A DNA stretch of 64,000 nucleotides, from positions 62,001 to 126,000 of the forward strand of contig PLTA01000054.1 in NCBI GenBank assembly GCA_003164295.1, read 5' to 3'. Made by a program: the position numbers and the translations under genes. The notes beneath the pieces are model-generated. The model worked only from the letters and a program-made list of their open reading frames with translations, did not search any database and had not been told where the DNA came from. This DNA comes from Candidatus Bathyarchaeota archaeon (lineage in GTDB: Archaea > Thermoproteota > Bathyarchaeia > Bathyarchaeales > Bathycorpusculaceae). Positions 34,434 to 43,319 of this stretch are shown piece by piece (positions within the stretch are counted from its first letter, which is position 1; every line of letters starts with the position of its first letter).

Positions 34434-35177
34434 CTGAAACGCAGTAAACTCAGCCAAATTCTCGCGGGCATCTTGGTGAATGCTGTTTACGAGATGATAA
34501 ACTACCCAATCGTCTTGATAAGTGCCGTCATCGCACCGTTTTCGATTCTAATTGTAATCACCTTTGTCTCCCGTGGCACCCTTTTAGGAACTGCGATTGA
34601 AGGCGGATTAATAATGACGTTCTTTTCAAGCGGAATTTCACTCCAAACAGACCTATCTCACCTAAAAAACGACTTCAAGCTTCAAGACATGATTGTAAGC
34701 TCGCCGACAAGTTCGACATTATATCTAGCGGGAATGACTCTTGCAGAAATAGTTTACTCAATTCCTTCCTTAGTTATCCTTGTTGTGCTTGCGGGAATTT
34801 ATTTGCATCCGACGATTCTTGAAATAGCAATCTTATCCATTGCACTGTTGCTAATGTTTGCTATCTCGGTAGCTATAGGGTTCATGCTGTCCACTTTCTC
34901 AAATGATGTAGTTCAGAGCTATGGGTTTTCTAGACTTTTGTCACTGTTATTTACTACTGTACCACCTGTATATTATCCGATAACCTATGTACCTGCTGCA
35001 TACAGATACATCGCATATCTTTCGCCAACTACATATGTGGCGGAGATTATGCAGTCAGCGACCGGCGATCTCAATATTTCAACAAATCTTTTAATCATTG
35101 ATTGGGTAGTTTTGATAACCGTCTGTGTCGTCATTTTGTATATTGCTGTAAAAAAAACCAGGTGGAAAGACGTTTAG
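34434..35177 (+). CDS. ABC-2 type transporter permease (second exporter)
   Basis: A six-helix ABC-2 permease. The first canonical start in frame is TTG 34473, which begins just before the first membrane helix. The frame is open back to the stop of the ATPase gene, and CTG 34434 directly after that stop is seven bases behind a GAGGG element. It would add KRSKLSQILAGI, a normal basic, amphipathic permease N-terminus. I use CTG as start, with TTG as the conservative alternative. Near residue 190 TVPPVYYPITYVP is the motif seen in ABC-2 permeases before the last helices. Confidence 0.8.
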   Translation: MKRSKLSQILAGILVNAVYEMINYPIVLISAVIAPFSILIVITFVSRGTLLGTAIEGGLIMTFFSSGISLQTDLSHLKNDFKLQDMIVSSPTSSTLYLAGMTLAEIVYSIPSLVILVVLAGIYLHPTILEIAILSIALLLMFAISVAIGFMLSTFSNDVVQSYGFSRLLSLLFTTVPPVYYPITYVPAAYRYIAYLSPTTYVAEIMQSATGDLNISTNLLIIDWVVLITVCVVILYIAVKKTRWKDV

Positions 35178-35431
35178 ACATAGTATTTTTTTCCAAAGCC
35201 CAGTTTCTTTTGAACTTCTTGACCTTCAGCTTCATTTTCGGCTAAAATGTTAACCCAAAGGTCAAACTCTGCTTTTGAAATTTCTTTCTGGATAATGCCT
35301 TTTTGATCTCCTGAAAAAAATCTTGATGTGGCAGTGACGAAGTGTTTTACATAAAAAATTCGGTCTGCAATTACTAATTCGGAAGAACAGCCCGCTCGTT
35401 CGCCTGCTACATAATCAACCGTGTATCCTAT
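35174..35431 (-). CDS. Small protein with an apparent ATA start codon
   Basis: On the minus strand an 85-codon frame reads (I/M)GYTVDYVAGERAGC, then VIADRIFYVKHFVTATSRFF and a helical tail ending KLGFGKKYYV. No ATG, GTG or TTG begins it. A stop codon immediately precedes ATA 35429-35431, and AGAGGG lies seven bases further upstream as a ribosome binding site. Its stop shares TTAG with the convergent permease stop, as for other pairs here. Composition looks like a folded coding protein. I do not recognise it. A decayed gene fragment is the alternative. Confidence 0.5.
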   Translation of the reverse strand: MGYTVDYVAGERAGCSSELVIADRIFYVKHFVTATSRFFSGDQKGIIQKEISKAEFDLWVNILAENEAEGQEVQKKLGFGKKYYV

Positions 35432-35590
35432 TTACCAGCCCTCTGTTAGAAGCGTTGGTTAGTTATTTACTTAAGTTTTCTTGTTGTCACGGATGGGTTG
35501 TTTCTTACTTATACAATCACAAATACTTTAAACTCTAAAAGGCAGTTGATTATTGGGTATTTGTTTAATCTTGGTTGGCGGATGTGAACT

Positions 35591-35911
35591 TTGAAAGTGG
35601 CTGCTCTCTCTTCTACAGGTTATATTTTAGCGTTAGTTGGCGGTATACTCGTAATAGTGTTTAGTTTACTTAGTATCATAGGGTCACCCTTTATTGCCTT
35701 TTTCTCGCCAGCAAATGCCCTTGGTGCATTAACTAGCGGTTTACTCGGGCTTATCATTGGCGTAATATGTGTTATTGGCTCAAAATTCGTAAGTCATATC
35801 GGTTGGGCAATTGTTCTCATTATTTTGGGTGTATATGCAGGTGGAATCGGCGGCATTCTTGTTGTTTTGGGCGCTTTAATTGGTTTGTTGGCAAGATTAA
35901 CTCATGAATAA
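35591..35911 (+). CDS. Small hydrophobic membrane protein
   Basis: A 106-residue protein with three or four hydrophobic, Gly-rich helices (GYILALVGGILVIVFSLLSII; LTSGLLGLIIGVICVIGS; WAIVLIILGVYAGGIGGILVV). It resembles small DUF4064-like membrane proteins of archaea, but I cannot assign the family. The start is TTG 35591. It stands alone, convergent to the Kelch gene. Confidence 0.6.
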   Translation: MKVAALSSTGYILALVGGILVIVFSLLSIIGSPFIAFFSPANALGALTSGLLGLIIGVICVIGSKFVSHIGWAIVLIILGVYAGGIGGILVVLGALIGLLARLTHE

Positions 35912-35937
35912 TGTTTGCACAGTGACAAATCGATTTA

Positions 35938-37608
35938 TTAAGCAACCGTGTTTTTCTCTTCTTTTTTGCTATGTGAGCTCCTTTTTTTATAAAACAAATA
36001 TCCTGTAGTTAAAGCTATAACTACTATTGCTGCGACTGCTGCAATTGTAACAAAGGGAAAAGGGTCGATGTTGAAATAAATTGTTTTTGAACCTGAATTA
36101 CCAACTAAGTCAGTTGCGTAAACGGTTAAACGATGGGAACCATTAAGCAACGATGGTAATGTAACATTTCCAACGATTGTTATATTCGTTTGACCATCTA
36201 AACTGTAAGATAAGTCTTTGACCGCTTTATTAGTTGTAAAGGTCAATTCCATATCGGTTGAGCCATAAGATTGGTTCTGGGGTGTCATTATTACAATGAC
36301 TGGCGGAATGGTGTCAACTGAAAAATAAATCATGTTAGAGTAACCTGTGTTTCCTTGGCTATCATTGTCGTAGAGAATTATGCTGTGTGAACCTTGGGAT
36401 AGACCTAGTAAGTTATAGTTAGCTCCTTCTTTTATTGTTATATTCGCTTGATTGTCTAAACTGTAACCAATCCAATCAGCGCCTCTATTAATGGTGAAAG
36501 CTAAATCGACTTTCGAATAGGTTTTGTTTTCAGGTGAGGTTATTTGAAGTTGAGGCGGAACTGTTCCGTAACCAATTGGGTTATACTGTTCAACTGTGTT
36601 TAGCCAATTTTGGCCGTCAAATCCGCCAATTGCGTATAAAATATCATTTACAACTGCAAGACTCAAATATGCTATTGGCGAGGACAATGAGGCTCCTGTA
36701 ACCCATGAATTATTACCGGGATTGTACGCTTGAGTAATATTGCTTAGGTTACTCAAGGAGTATCCTCCTACAACATACATTTGGGTGGGCGCTAAATAGC
36801 CTTGAGTTGCCGCTGAAGCACCATACGAGGTTAACGTAGGCAAATTTGCTGCTGAGCTCCAATTATCAGTTTGCGGGTCATATACTTGATTGGAGGCTGT
36901 ATAAGAGGCGCTTTGTTGGGTTATTGGGCCAGTGGATCCTCCTGCGATGTAGATTTTTCCGTTCATAACTGCAGAGGCATATCCGAAAACAGATGTTGGA
37001 ATCGACGATTTAATTGTCCAACTGTCATTAGCTGGATCATAAACTTCGTTTAGGTTTGTTTCAGCAAAATAGGGATTTGTATTTGAATATATTTTTCCAC
37101 CAATTAAATAGATTTTATCGTTCACAACGCTTGCGCTCAAATCGCCTCGGGGTGTAGGCATAGACGTTTTTGTTTCCCACATATTTGTTGAAGGATCATA
37201 AACCTCGTTGTTTCCAACAAATCCGTTGCCTACTGTTCCACCGATAACGTATATTTTGCTATTATAAACTGCAATTGCAAAATTGCTTCTTGCTGTAGGC
37301 ATTGGCCTTTCAACAGTCCACGAGTTTGAAACAGGATCATACATTTCGTTATTGTTGAGAGGTAAATCACTACCGCTTGAGCCTCCGATAGCATAGATTT
37401 TTCCATCTACAACTGCCACACCAAGTCCACCTCGAGCGGTTGGCATTGGCGTTTCAGGGTTCCAACTGGATTGTTCATCTGCTTTGGTTGAAGGCAAATT
37501 GAACGCTGAAAAAACCATGGCTGCAATAATAAGCATGACCGTTAGAACCTGAATATGCTTATTTATTGATGAACCCCCGTTTCCCTCTTTTAGAGTATTA
37601 AGTAACAC
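35938..37608 (-). CDS. Secreted Kelch-repeat protein with C-terminal membrane anchor
   Basis: A 556-residue surface protein. An N-terminal signal segment (VLTVMLIIAAMVFSAFNLPS) is followed by about six Kelch repeats, each with the G-G-x(n)-YDP-x(n)-W pattern (for example IYAIGGSSG, NEMYDPVSNSWTVE). Residues 350-520 hold two Ig-like domains of about 85 residues with repeated SLDNQANITI and SLDGQTNITI. A transmembrane helix (TIAAVAAIVVIALTTGYLFY) and basic tail end the protein. It probably forms a beta-propeller outside the cell for binding glycans or proteins. Confidence 0.88.
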   Translation of the reverse strand: MLLNTLKEGNGGSSINKHIQVLTVMLIIAAMVFSAFNLPSTKADEQSSWNPETPMPTARGGLGVAVVDGKIYAIGGSSGSDLPLNNNEMYDPVSNSWTVERPMPTARSNFAIAVYNSKIYVIGGTVGNGFVGNNEVYDPSTNMWETKTSMPTPRGDLSASVVNDKIYLIGGKIYSNTNPYFAETNLNEVYDPANDSWTIKSSIPTSVFGYASAVMNGKIYIAGGSTGPITQQSASYTASNQVYDPQTDNWSSAANLPTLTSYGASAATQGYLAPTQMYVVGGYSLSNLSNITQAYNPGNNSWVTGASLSSPIAYLSLAVVNDILYAIGGFDGQNWLNTVEQYNPIGYGTVPPQLQITSPENKTYSKVDLAFTINRGADWIGYSLDNQANITIKEGANYNLLGLSQGSHSIILYDNDSQGNTGYSNMIYFSVDTIPPVIVIMTPQNQSYGSTDMELTFTTNKAVKDLSYSLDGQTNITIVGNVTLPSLLNGSHRLTVYATDLVGNSGSKTIYFNIDPFPFVTIAAVAAIVVIALTTGYLFYKKRSSHSKKEEKNTVA

Positions 37609-37752
37609 TTTCCCCTTATATTGTTTAAAGAAAATCTATAGACTCCTGGTAGGTTACGGAGTAAAGCAAATTCGAAAAAATGTTCCTAAAAATATGTTCG
37701 GAAAAGACTTAATGGATGTTTAATTATTTATTTTCGTAAGGAGTTTCAGTTT

Positions 37753-38205
37753 ATGTTTGTCGAAAGCATTTTGGTGGCAGTGGATGGCTCTGAAAACTCT
37801 GTTAGAGCTTTGGATTTTGCTTTGGATATGGCAGAAAAATACGTTTCATCTGTAATGATTTTGAATGTCTTTGATATGCTAGCTGTTGGAGTTGTACCTC
37901 AAGAATCGACTGCTTATTCCATTGGTAATATGACTACTTTGGGGAGGGACATGCGTAAGATTCATGAAGAAATTTTGAGTAAAGCTGTTTCTCATGCGAA
38001 AGATTTTAAGCCTGATTTGACGATTTCTTCGATGTTGAGGGATGGAGAACCTGCTGTTGAAATCGTTAATTTTGCTAAAGATAATGGTTTTGACGTTATT
38101 GTTCTTGGGCATAAGGGTATGGGAAAGTTGAGGGAGCGTTTTTTGGGAAGTATTAGTGAGAAGGTTGCTCATTCAGCGCCTTGTTCAGTAATAATAGTGA
38201 AATAA
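37753..38205 (+). CDS. Universal stress protein (UspA family)
   Basis: A 150-residue UspA-fold protein. It starts ILVAVDGSENSVRALDFAL and ends with the nucleotide-binding pattern VLGHKGMGKLRERFLGSISEKV (G-x2-G-x9-G-S), so it is an ATP-binding Usp. GGAG just upstream of the ATG serves as ribosome binding site. A T-rich tract after the stop (38206-38228) may end transcription before malate dehydrogenase. Confidence 0.9.
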   Translation: MFVESILVAVDGSENSVRALDFALDMAEKYVSSVMILNVFDMLAVGVVPQESTAYSIGNMTTLGRDMRKIHEEILSKAVSHAKDFKPDLTISSMLRDGEPAVEIVNFAKDNGFDVIVLGHKGMGKLRERFLGSISEKVAHSAPCSVIIVK

Positions 38206-38328
38206 GTCGGTTTTTTATTTTTTTTTCAGAAAAATTGAAATATCAAGTTTCAGCAAAACAACTTAAAATTTCTTTTTCAATTTGCTTCAACATGTAGGTT
38301 ATATTCAACCTTTAATTCTAATTTAATT

Positions 38329-39240
38329 ATGATAACTGTTATTGGGGCTGGAAAAGTTGGAAGTGCCGCTGCTTTTGATATTCTTCGTTATAAAATAAGC
38401 GATGTAGTCCTCATCGATGCTAACGAAAACTTGGCAAAAGGCGAAGCTCTTGATATGATGCAGGCTGCGCCCGCTATCGAATTTGACGGTACAATCCGAG
38501 GGACCAGCGATTATAGAGAAATGCATGACTCAGAACTTGTAATTATAACTGCTGGCATTGGCAGAAGACCCGACACGACTCGTTTAGACCTTATGAAAAC
38601 TAATGCTCAAATCATTCGATCAATCGTCAAGGAAGTTGTCAAATACGCTCCTGAAAGTAAGATTATGGTTGTTACAAACCCCGTCGATGTTATGACTTAT
38701 GTTGCCGCTCAAGAAACTGGTTTTCGCCGTTGCTGTCTGTTTGGTATGGGCAATATTTTAGATTCTATGCGTTTTAGAACCTACATTGCTAATGAACTCA
38801 ATGTTTCAAGAGAAGATACCCGTGCCCTTGTGATTGGTGAACATGGAGACTCTATGGTTCCATTGGTTGAGTACGCATCGGTTTCAGGCATTCCTATAAC
38901 TAACCTGCTGACTAATGAGCAGATTGAAAAAATAGTACATTTAACTGTGAGTTCAGGTGCAGATGTTATAAAACTTAAAGGCTCGACAGTTTACGCTCCA
39001 GGTACAGTCATAGCCATAACTGCAGACGCAATTCTAACAGGAAGAAATCGTGTGATGAGCGTATCAACGTGTCTCAATGGAGAATATGGTTTTTCAGATG
39101 TTTCAATCGGGGTGCCCGTGGTTATTGGAAAAGAAGGGGTTGAAAAAATAATTGAATTAGAACTTTCAAATCAAACAAGGGAACGTTTTGGAAAATCGGT
39201 TGCTGCCCTTAAAGAAGCGCTAGCGGCATTGAGTAGCTAA
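38329..39240 (+). CDS. mdh: Malate dehydrogenase (LDH/MDH superfamily)
   Basis: A 303-residue NAD(P)-dependent dehydrogenase. The Rossmann motif is IGAGKVGSAAAF at the N-terminus. The substrate loop GIGRRPDTTRLDL near residue 80 has the arginines that favour oxaloacetate/malate over pyruvate. TNPVDV near 117 and the catalytic His in GEHGDSMVPL near 172 complete the site. It links the citric acid cycle or C4 carboxylations to the redox pool. It is monocistronic. Confidence 0.92.
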   Translation: MITVIGAGKVGSAAAFDILRYKISDVVLIDANENLAKGEALDMMQAAPAIEFDGTIRGTSDYREMHDSELVIITAGIGRRPDTTRLDLMKTNAQIIRSIVKEVVKYAPESKIMVVTNPVDVMTYVAAQETGFRRCCLFGMGNILDSMRFRTYIANELNVSREDTRALVIGEHGDSMVPLVEYASVSGIPITNLLTNEQIEKIVHLTVSSGADVIKLKGSTVYAPGTVIAITADAILTGRNRVMSVSTCLNGEYGFSDVSIGVPVVIGKEGVEKIIELELSNQTRERFGKSVAALKEALAALSS

Positions 39241-39314
39241 TGCTTGCAAAATAGTTATTCCATTAGCAGGTTAATAATTAAGTTGCTGGTGACTCTCTGC
39301 GACGAAATAACTAT

Positions 39315-39512
39315 TTAGCTGTGGATTTGGTTGGGGCGTGCGCAGTAAAAGTTGCCATTAAGCTTAGTAAATGCGGGGCATTTGCCGTCCAGACAGTTTT
39401 CGAGCCACTGGCATGGTGCTCTAACATCGTATACTCGGGGCATAAATACTTGAGAATTAAAAGTTTCTTTTGATTTTTCTCTTTTAGAAATTTTTTCCAT
39501 TATTGTTTCCAT
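39315..39512 (-). CDS. Small four-Cys protein
   Basis: A 65-residue protein with a basic N-terminus and a Cys-rich C-terminal half: APCQWLENCLDGKCPAF, then NFYCARPNQ. The spacing C-x5-C-x4-C-x10-C looks like a small metal site. Start at ATG 39512 or 39500. It lies between mdh and pyrB on the opposite strand. Function unknown; it belongs with the microprotein at 9608 as a possible small metal-binding protein. Confidence 0.5.
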   Translation of the reverse strand: METIMEKISKREKSKETFNSQVFMPRVYDVRAPCQWLENCLDGKCPAFTKLNGNFYCARPNQIHS

Positions 39513-39699
39513 TAAAACACCTTTTAAAATTTCTATTTAAAAATAATATTCCAATCGGTCGCTATTAAAAGTGTGTTGCAGTTGCCAAACAACAACAAAG
39601 GCCTATAAGCTCTAACTCGGCATTGGAAAAAAAGCTCATGGTTTTATACAAAGTGTTATTTAGCAGTTGGGGGCTTTCTTGTTTTTAGGTGCCCTTAAA

Positions 39700-40617
39700 T
39701 TGGAGTTTCAAGGAAGAGACATCGTATCGATCGAAGATTTCTCGCGTGAAGAAATCAACCATATTTTAGATGTTAGCAGTTCAATGGAGCCTCTTTCATC
39801 TAAGGGGTCTGATATGCTTAAAGGAAAAATCCTAGCCACCCTATTTTTTGAACCCAGTACACGCACACGCTTAAGTTTTGAAGCAGCAATGCTGAAACTT
39901 GGCGGATCAAATATCGGTTTAGATTCAGAAATTGCATCGATAAAAAAAGGCGAAAACCTTGCAGATACGGTGCGTACGGTTGAGAATTATGCTGATGCGA
40001 TTGCCCTTAGACACATTTTAGAGGGTGCGGCTAAATTGGCTGCAGAATTTTCTAAGGTTCCGGTTATAAATGCAGGCACAGGTGCGGAGGAGCATCCGAC
40101 GCAGGCGTTTATTGATTTATATACAATTCGTAAAGAGAAGGGCAAGATTGACGGGTTGAAGATTGCGCTGATGGGAGATTTACGATATGGGCGTACGGTT
40201 CACTCGCTTGCTTATGCCTTAGCCCTTTTCAACATAGAGCTGTATCTTGTTTCTCCTGAAAGCTTGCGTATGCGAAAAGATGTTCTTCAAACGATAAAAA
40301 CAAAGATTCCAGTTACTGAAGATGCAAATTTAGAAACAATAATGCCCCAAATCGACGTGTTATACGTCACACGCATTCAAAGAGAACGTTTTCCTGATGC
40401 CGCAGAATACGCAAAACTTAAAGGCGCATATAAAATAGATTTAAAAACTCTACATAACGCCAAAAAAGACATGATTATTCTGCATCCGCTACCCCGTATA
40501 GACGAAATAGAAGCTGAAGTTGATAATACTCCGCAGGCACGTTATTTCCAGCAAGTCGGTAACGGTGTAGTAGTGCGGATGGCACTTCTCGCGTTGGTAC
40601 TTGGCGCTGTCAAATAA
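39700..40617 (+). CDS. pyrB: Aspartate carbamoyltransferase catalytic subunit
   Basis: This is the committed enzyme of pyrimidine synthesis. Signatures are FFEPSTRTRLSFEAAM near residue 50 (carbamoyl-phosphate site), SIKKGENLADTVRT near 82, NAGTGAEEHPTQAFIDLYTI near 130 and HPLPRIDEI near 265. The TTG at 39700 follows AGGTG by eight bases and gives the usual N-terminus (EFQGRDIVSIEDF); an upstream TTG (39667) would add 11 hydrophobic residues. The regulatory subunit pyrI is not next to it. Confidence 0.93.
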   Translation: MEFQGRDIVSIEDFSREEINHILDVSSSMEPLSSKGSDMLKGKILATLFFEPSTRTRLSFEAAMLKLGGSNIGLDSEIASIKKGENLADTVRTVENYADAIALRHILEGAAKLAAEFSKVPVINAGTGAEEHPTQAFIDLYTIRKEKGKIDGLKIALMGDLRYGRTVHSLAYALALFNIELYLVSPESLRMRKDVLQTIKTKIPVTEDANLETIMPQIDVLYVTRIQRERFPDAAEYAKLKGAYKIDLKTLHNAKKDMIILHPLPRIDEIEAEVDNTPQARYFQQVGNGVVVRMALLALVLGAVK

Positions 40618-40621
40618 ATTT

Positions 40622-42838
40622 TTAAGTAGATGCAAAGCGGTCGAACGTTGACAGTGCACTCATGGAGCCGCATGCTGGACATTTGTGTATTGTTCCAAAC
40701 CAACTTTTCTTGCAGTTATCACAGTAACTAATTATTCGGTTATAAGTGAAAAACTCCAAAGATTGATTTTCAATTAAACGCCTTGTCAAATCCAACAGCA
40801 TTTCAGGCTTAAACTCAGCGTCTTCTAACTCTATGATATCCAAGGTTCCGCCAGCATTCAACCCCTTCATTTTCTGAGCCATCTCTAACGTTTCAGGCGG
40901 TATTACAATGTTTTCAGCAACTTTAATTCGGAATCTTCGCGCAGTTGAGTAATAGGGTTTTTCTCGGGTTCCAGAAAACTTCACTTTAGCAACGCCATAC
41001 TTCTCTACATCTAATTGAGCAAGCCTCTCCGACGCTTCAGAGTTGCTAAGGATAACTGGATAGAGCCGTTTTCCATGTTTTCTACCAATTTTCTGTTTGA
41101 AAGCCAAAATGTTTTGAATTATTTCTTCCGCGAACTTGCGACTCTCCTCTGAACTGAAGCTTTTTTCCGTGAAGGCTTCGACTGCTTCTTTAAAGCCGGC
41201 TAAATTGATTATTCTTGAGCTGTTTTCCAATCTGAAATAGGTGTCTCCACCGGAGCTTTTTAGTAAGAAAGGTAAAGAGTTTTTTCCAAATTGCTTTAAA
41301 GCGTTGTTTTTTACTCCGATAGCTCGAGCTGCAATTTCAAAACGTTCTCTTACTAATTCAAAAAACTTGTTTTTGTCTTTTTCACTTTCCTGTGTGATTC
41401 TTGGCAGATTTATTGTTACGCAGCCTAGGCAGCCGGTTCGAAGAGTATCTGTTTCCCAGTCTCCTGTTAAGTCAGCCGCGAGTTTGGCGCCTGAAGGCGA
41501 AAAAACAGTGTTTTCAGCTTCTTTCTTTGTCATGTCAGCAAAGTAGGGTGTTCCTCTCTCTGCAGCTAAACGGTGAGCCATAAGCAGAATAGCTTTTGCA
41601 TGTTCATCTATTAAGCTACCCTCATTAATTTTTATTACAAGTTTTGGATTAAACAAGGGCTTTTTGATGTTCTCTTCCAAAAATAAGTCAAGAACTATTG
41701 AAGCTAACTTTTGGCTTTCTTCCAGGAAGTCACCGTACTTTCCCGTTATTTTACCCAATGGACCAATTGCTTCTTTTTCTAAGGTTAATTTTGGAATTGA
41801 GAGCTCAAGTACCAAAGTGGCTTCGGTGTGCTGGTTTAAATTTAAGATAAATAAGCGTAGATTTTCCTTTATTCTCTCCGCTTCAGCGCCTTTAGCAAAG
41901 GGTGCAAGGAAGACGTTGAAGTAGTTGCATATTTGATTCCGATTTGTTTCTTTGCTTCCATGTAAGAGCATATTGAAAATGATTGATAGCGCAGATTCAA
42001 AATCGCTTGGGGGTTCCATGGAAGTTTGAAGTGGATTGTCTAGTTTGACTCCATTTTGGAAGAAGAATCGTAGGTCATGGCTGACTTCGTTTGGTTTCAA
42101 TATCCATGTGCCTAAACTGTCAATGTGAATGCTGCCTGATAGATGAGCGTCCGCGATGTCTCTTGGGAAAATGTTGAGCAAAGTGTACTCGCCAAGAACA
42201 GCTTCACCTGCTCTTGCAAGTAAAGTTGTGGAGTCTGTTGCTTGGTCTTTAGCTTCTATTGAAGCAGTCACTTCATGAACAGGCATGCCGACTCTTGTAA
42301 GTTTATGACGATATTCTTCATACCCTTTCTCAATTAAAATCCCGTTCACGACCTCCCTGATCAACGCGGCAGTCAGATACTTTGTTTTCGATTTAATCAA
42401 CCGTTTTTCAGCTTCCTTCGCCGCTTTCTGTGCAAGTTCAGCTGGTACCTTAGCTTCTTTTATGAGCGAATTAGCTATTTTGTTGGCATCAAATTCTTCC
42501 ATTGTTAAATGGGAAGTGCGAACAAGCATACCTCTTGGCTTAAATGCTTTCTTTTCAACGCGGTCAGCAACGTCAAGAACCATTTTGCCAAGGTCGGTTA
42601 GATAATATTTTTTTGCTTCAACATCCGCTTCAACTAAATCTGCTTTTAACATGAATTTTAAGTGATAAGCGAATCTGCCTGCGTCTCGGCTGGGATTCAT
42701 TTTTAGCTGATTCATTAATTCAGTGTAGGACAATGCACTTTTGTCGAATAATAGGTTGAGAATTTGTAGTCTGAGGGGTGATGAGACGGCTTTGAGCACT
42801 TTTACGCCGCGTGCACGTTGCGGTGGCTGATTTACCAT
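40622..42838 (-). CDS. Winged-helix/ATP-cone/NrdD-like fusion lacking the glycyl radical
   Basis: A 738-residue protein. Residues 1-100 form an ArsR-like winged helix (VLKAVSSPLRLQILNLLFDK; NPSRDAGRFAYHLKFML). Residues 103-195 are an ATP-cone domain (FDANKIANSLIKEAKVP). The rest follows class III anaerobic ribonucleotide reductase (GCLGCVTINLPRITQ near 465; a C-terminal zinc ribbon CDNC-x10-CPAC). The protein ends DRFAST where active NrdD continues R-x2-GYL, so the radical-bearing glycine is absent. No activase gene (nrdG) is adjacent. It is more likely a nucleotide-sensing regulator than an enzyme (inference). The gene ends five bases from pyrB. Confidence 0.82.
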   Translation of the reverse strand: MVNQPPQRARGVKVLKAVSSPLRLQILNLLFDKSALSYTELMNQLKMNPSRDAGRFAYHLKFMLKADLVEADVEAKKYYLTDLGKMVLDVADRVEKKAFKPRGMLVRTSHLTMEEFDANKIANSLIKEAKVPAELAQKAAKEAEKRLIKSKTKYLTAALIREVVNGILIEKGYEEYRHKLTRVGMPVHEVTASIEAKDQATDSTTLLARAGEAVLGEYTLLNIFPRDIADAHLSGSIHIDSLGTWILKPNEVSHDLRFFFQNGVKLDNPLQTSMEPPSDFESALSIIFNMLLHGSKETNRNQICNYFNVFLAPFAKGAEAERIKENLRLFILNLNQHTEATLVLELSIPKLTLEKEAIGPLGKITGKYGDFLEESQKLASIVLDLFLEENIKKPLFNPKLVIKINEGSLIDEHAKAILLMAHRLAAERGTPYFADMTKKEAENTVFSPSGAKLAADLTGDWETDTLRTGCLGCVTINLPRITQESEKDKNKFFELVRERFEIAARAIGVKNNALKQFGKNSLPFLLKSSGGDTYFRLENSSRIINLAGFKEAVEAFTEKSFSSEESRKFAEEIIQNILAFKQKIGRKHGKRLYPVILSNSEASERLAQLDVEKYGVAKVKFSGTREKPYYSTARRFRIKVAENIVIPPETLEMAQKMKGLNAGGTLDIIELEDAEFKPEMLLDLTRRLIENQSLEFFTYNRIISYCDNCKKSWFGTIHKCPACGSMSALSTFDRFAST

Positions 42839-43020
42839 AAACCCCTTCCCCTACTCTCCCAGATTGGTAAACTACCTATAACTTCACGCCAGAGTTTAAA
42901 CTTAACTAAAGATGGATAATAGCAAATTTTTAAGCCAAGTTTACTGTTTAATCTAGTGCTTTCTAGAAAAGCGGTAACTTGCCTCATTATTTGAGCAATA
43001 AATATGCTAATTTGTCGGTA

Positions 43021-43111
43021 GAACAACAACAGTCGGTGGTAGCACCGGGTGTTGTTCTTCTTTGGAAGAAGAAGGAGGACAAATGGAATTAGCACCGCGT
43101 CCTCCTTATTC
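43021..43111 (+). ncRNA. Two-hairpin structured RNA candidate, copy B
   Basis: This is the second copy of the RNA at 10932-11082, on the other strand. Hairpin 1 has the same stem GAACAACA/TGTTGTTC (43021-43028 with 43050-43057) and loop core GGTGGTAGCACC. Hairpin 2 has stem GAAGAAGGAGGAC/GTCCTCCTTATTC (43068-43080 with 43099-43111; 12 of 13 pairs) and keeps TAGCACCG in its loop. The second stem differs from copy A in sequence but still pairs, as expected for selection on structure. It lies about 180 bases upstream of and divergent from the NrdD-like gene and before a decayed membrane protein gene. Confidence 0.6.
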
Positions 43112-43319
43112 TAAGCTCACTAAAAGAAGAAAAAGTTGAAGAGAAGCGCACTTCTTACCAAATACTTCATCGAATAATGCATCGATTTCAACAGCAACAT
43201 CAAAACAAGCCACAAGACAAAGAAAATAAATGCCCTCTTAACTGCTATAAGTTTCTTGTTTGCAATAAAGCTAAAATTCAAAACGTCCTCATACAATCAG
43301 TTGAAGGTGGCTGTAAAAG

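Noticed and set aside
42832..43095. Minus-strand 87-codon frame overlapping RNA copy B
   Set aside because: It overlaps the start of the NrdD-like gene and the RNA hairpins and has no protein-like pattern.
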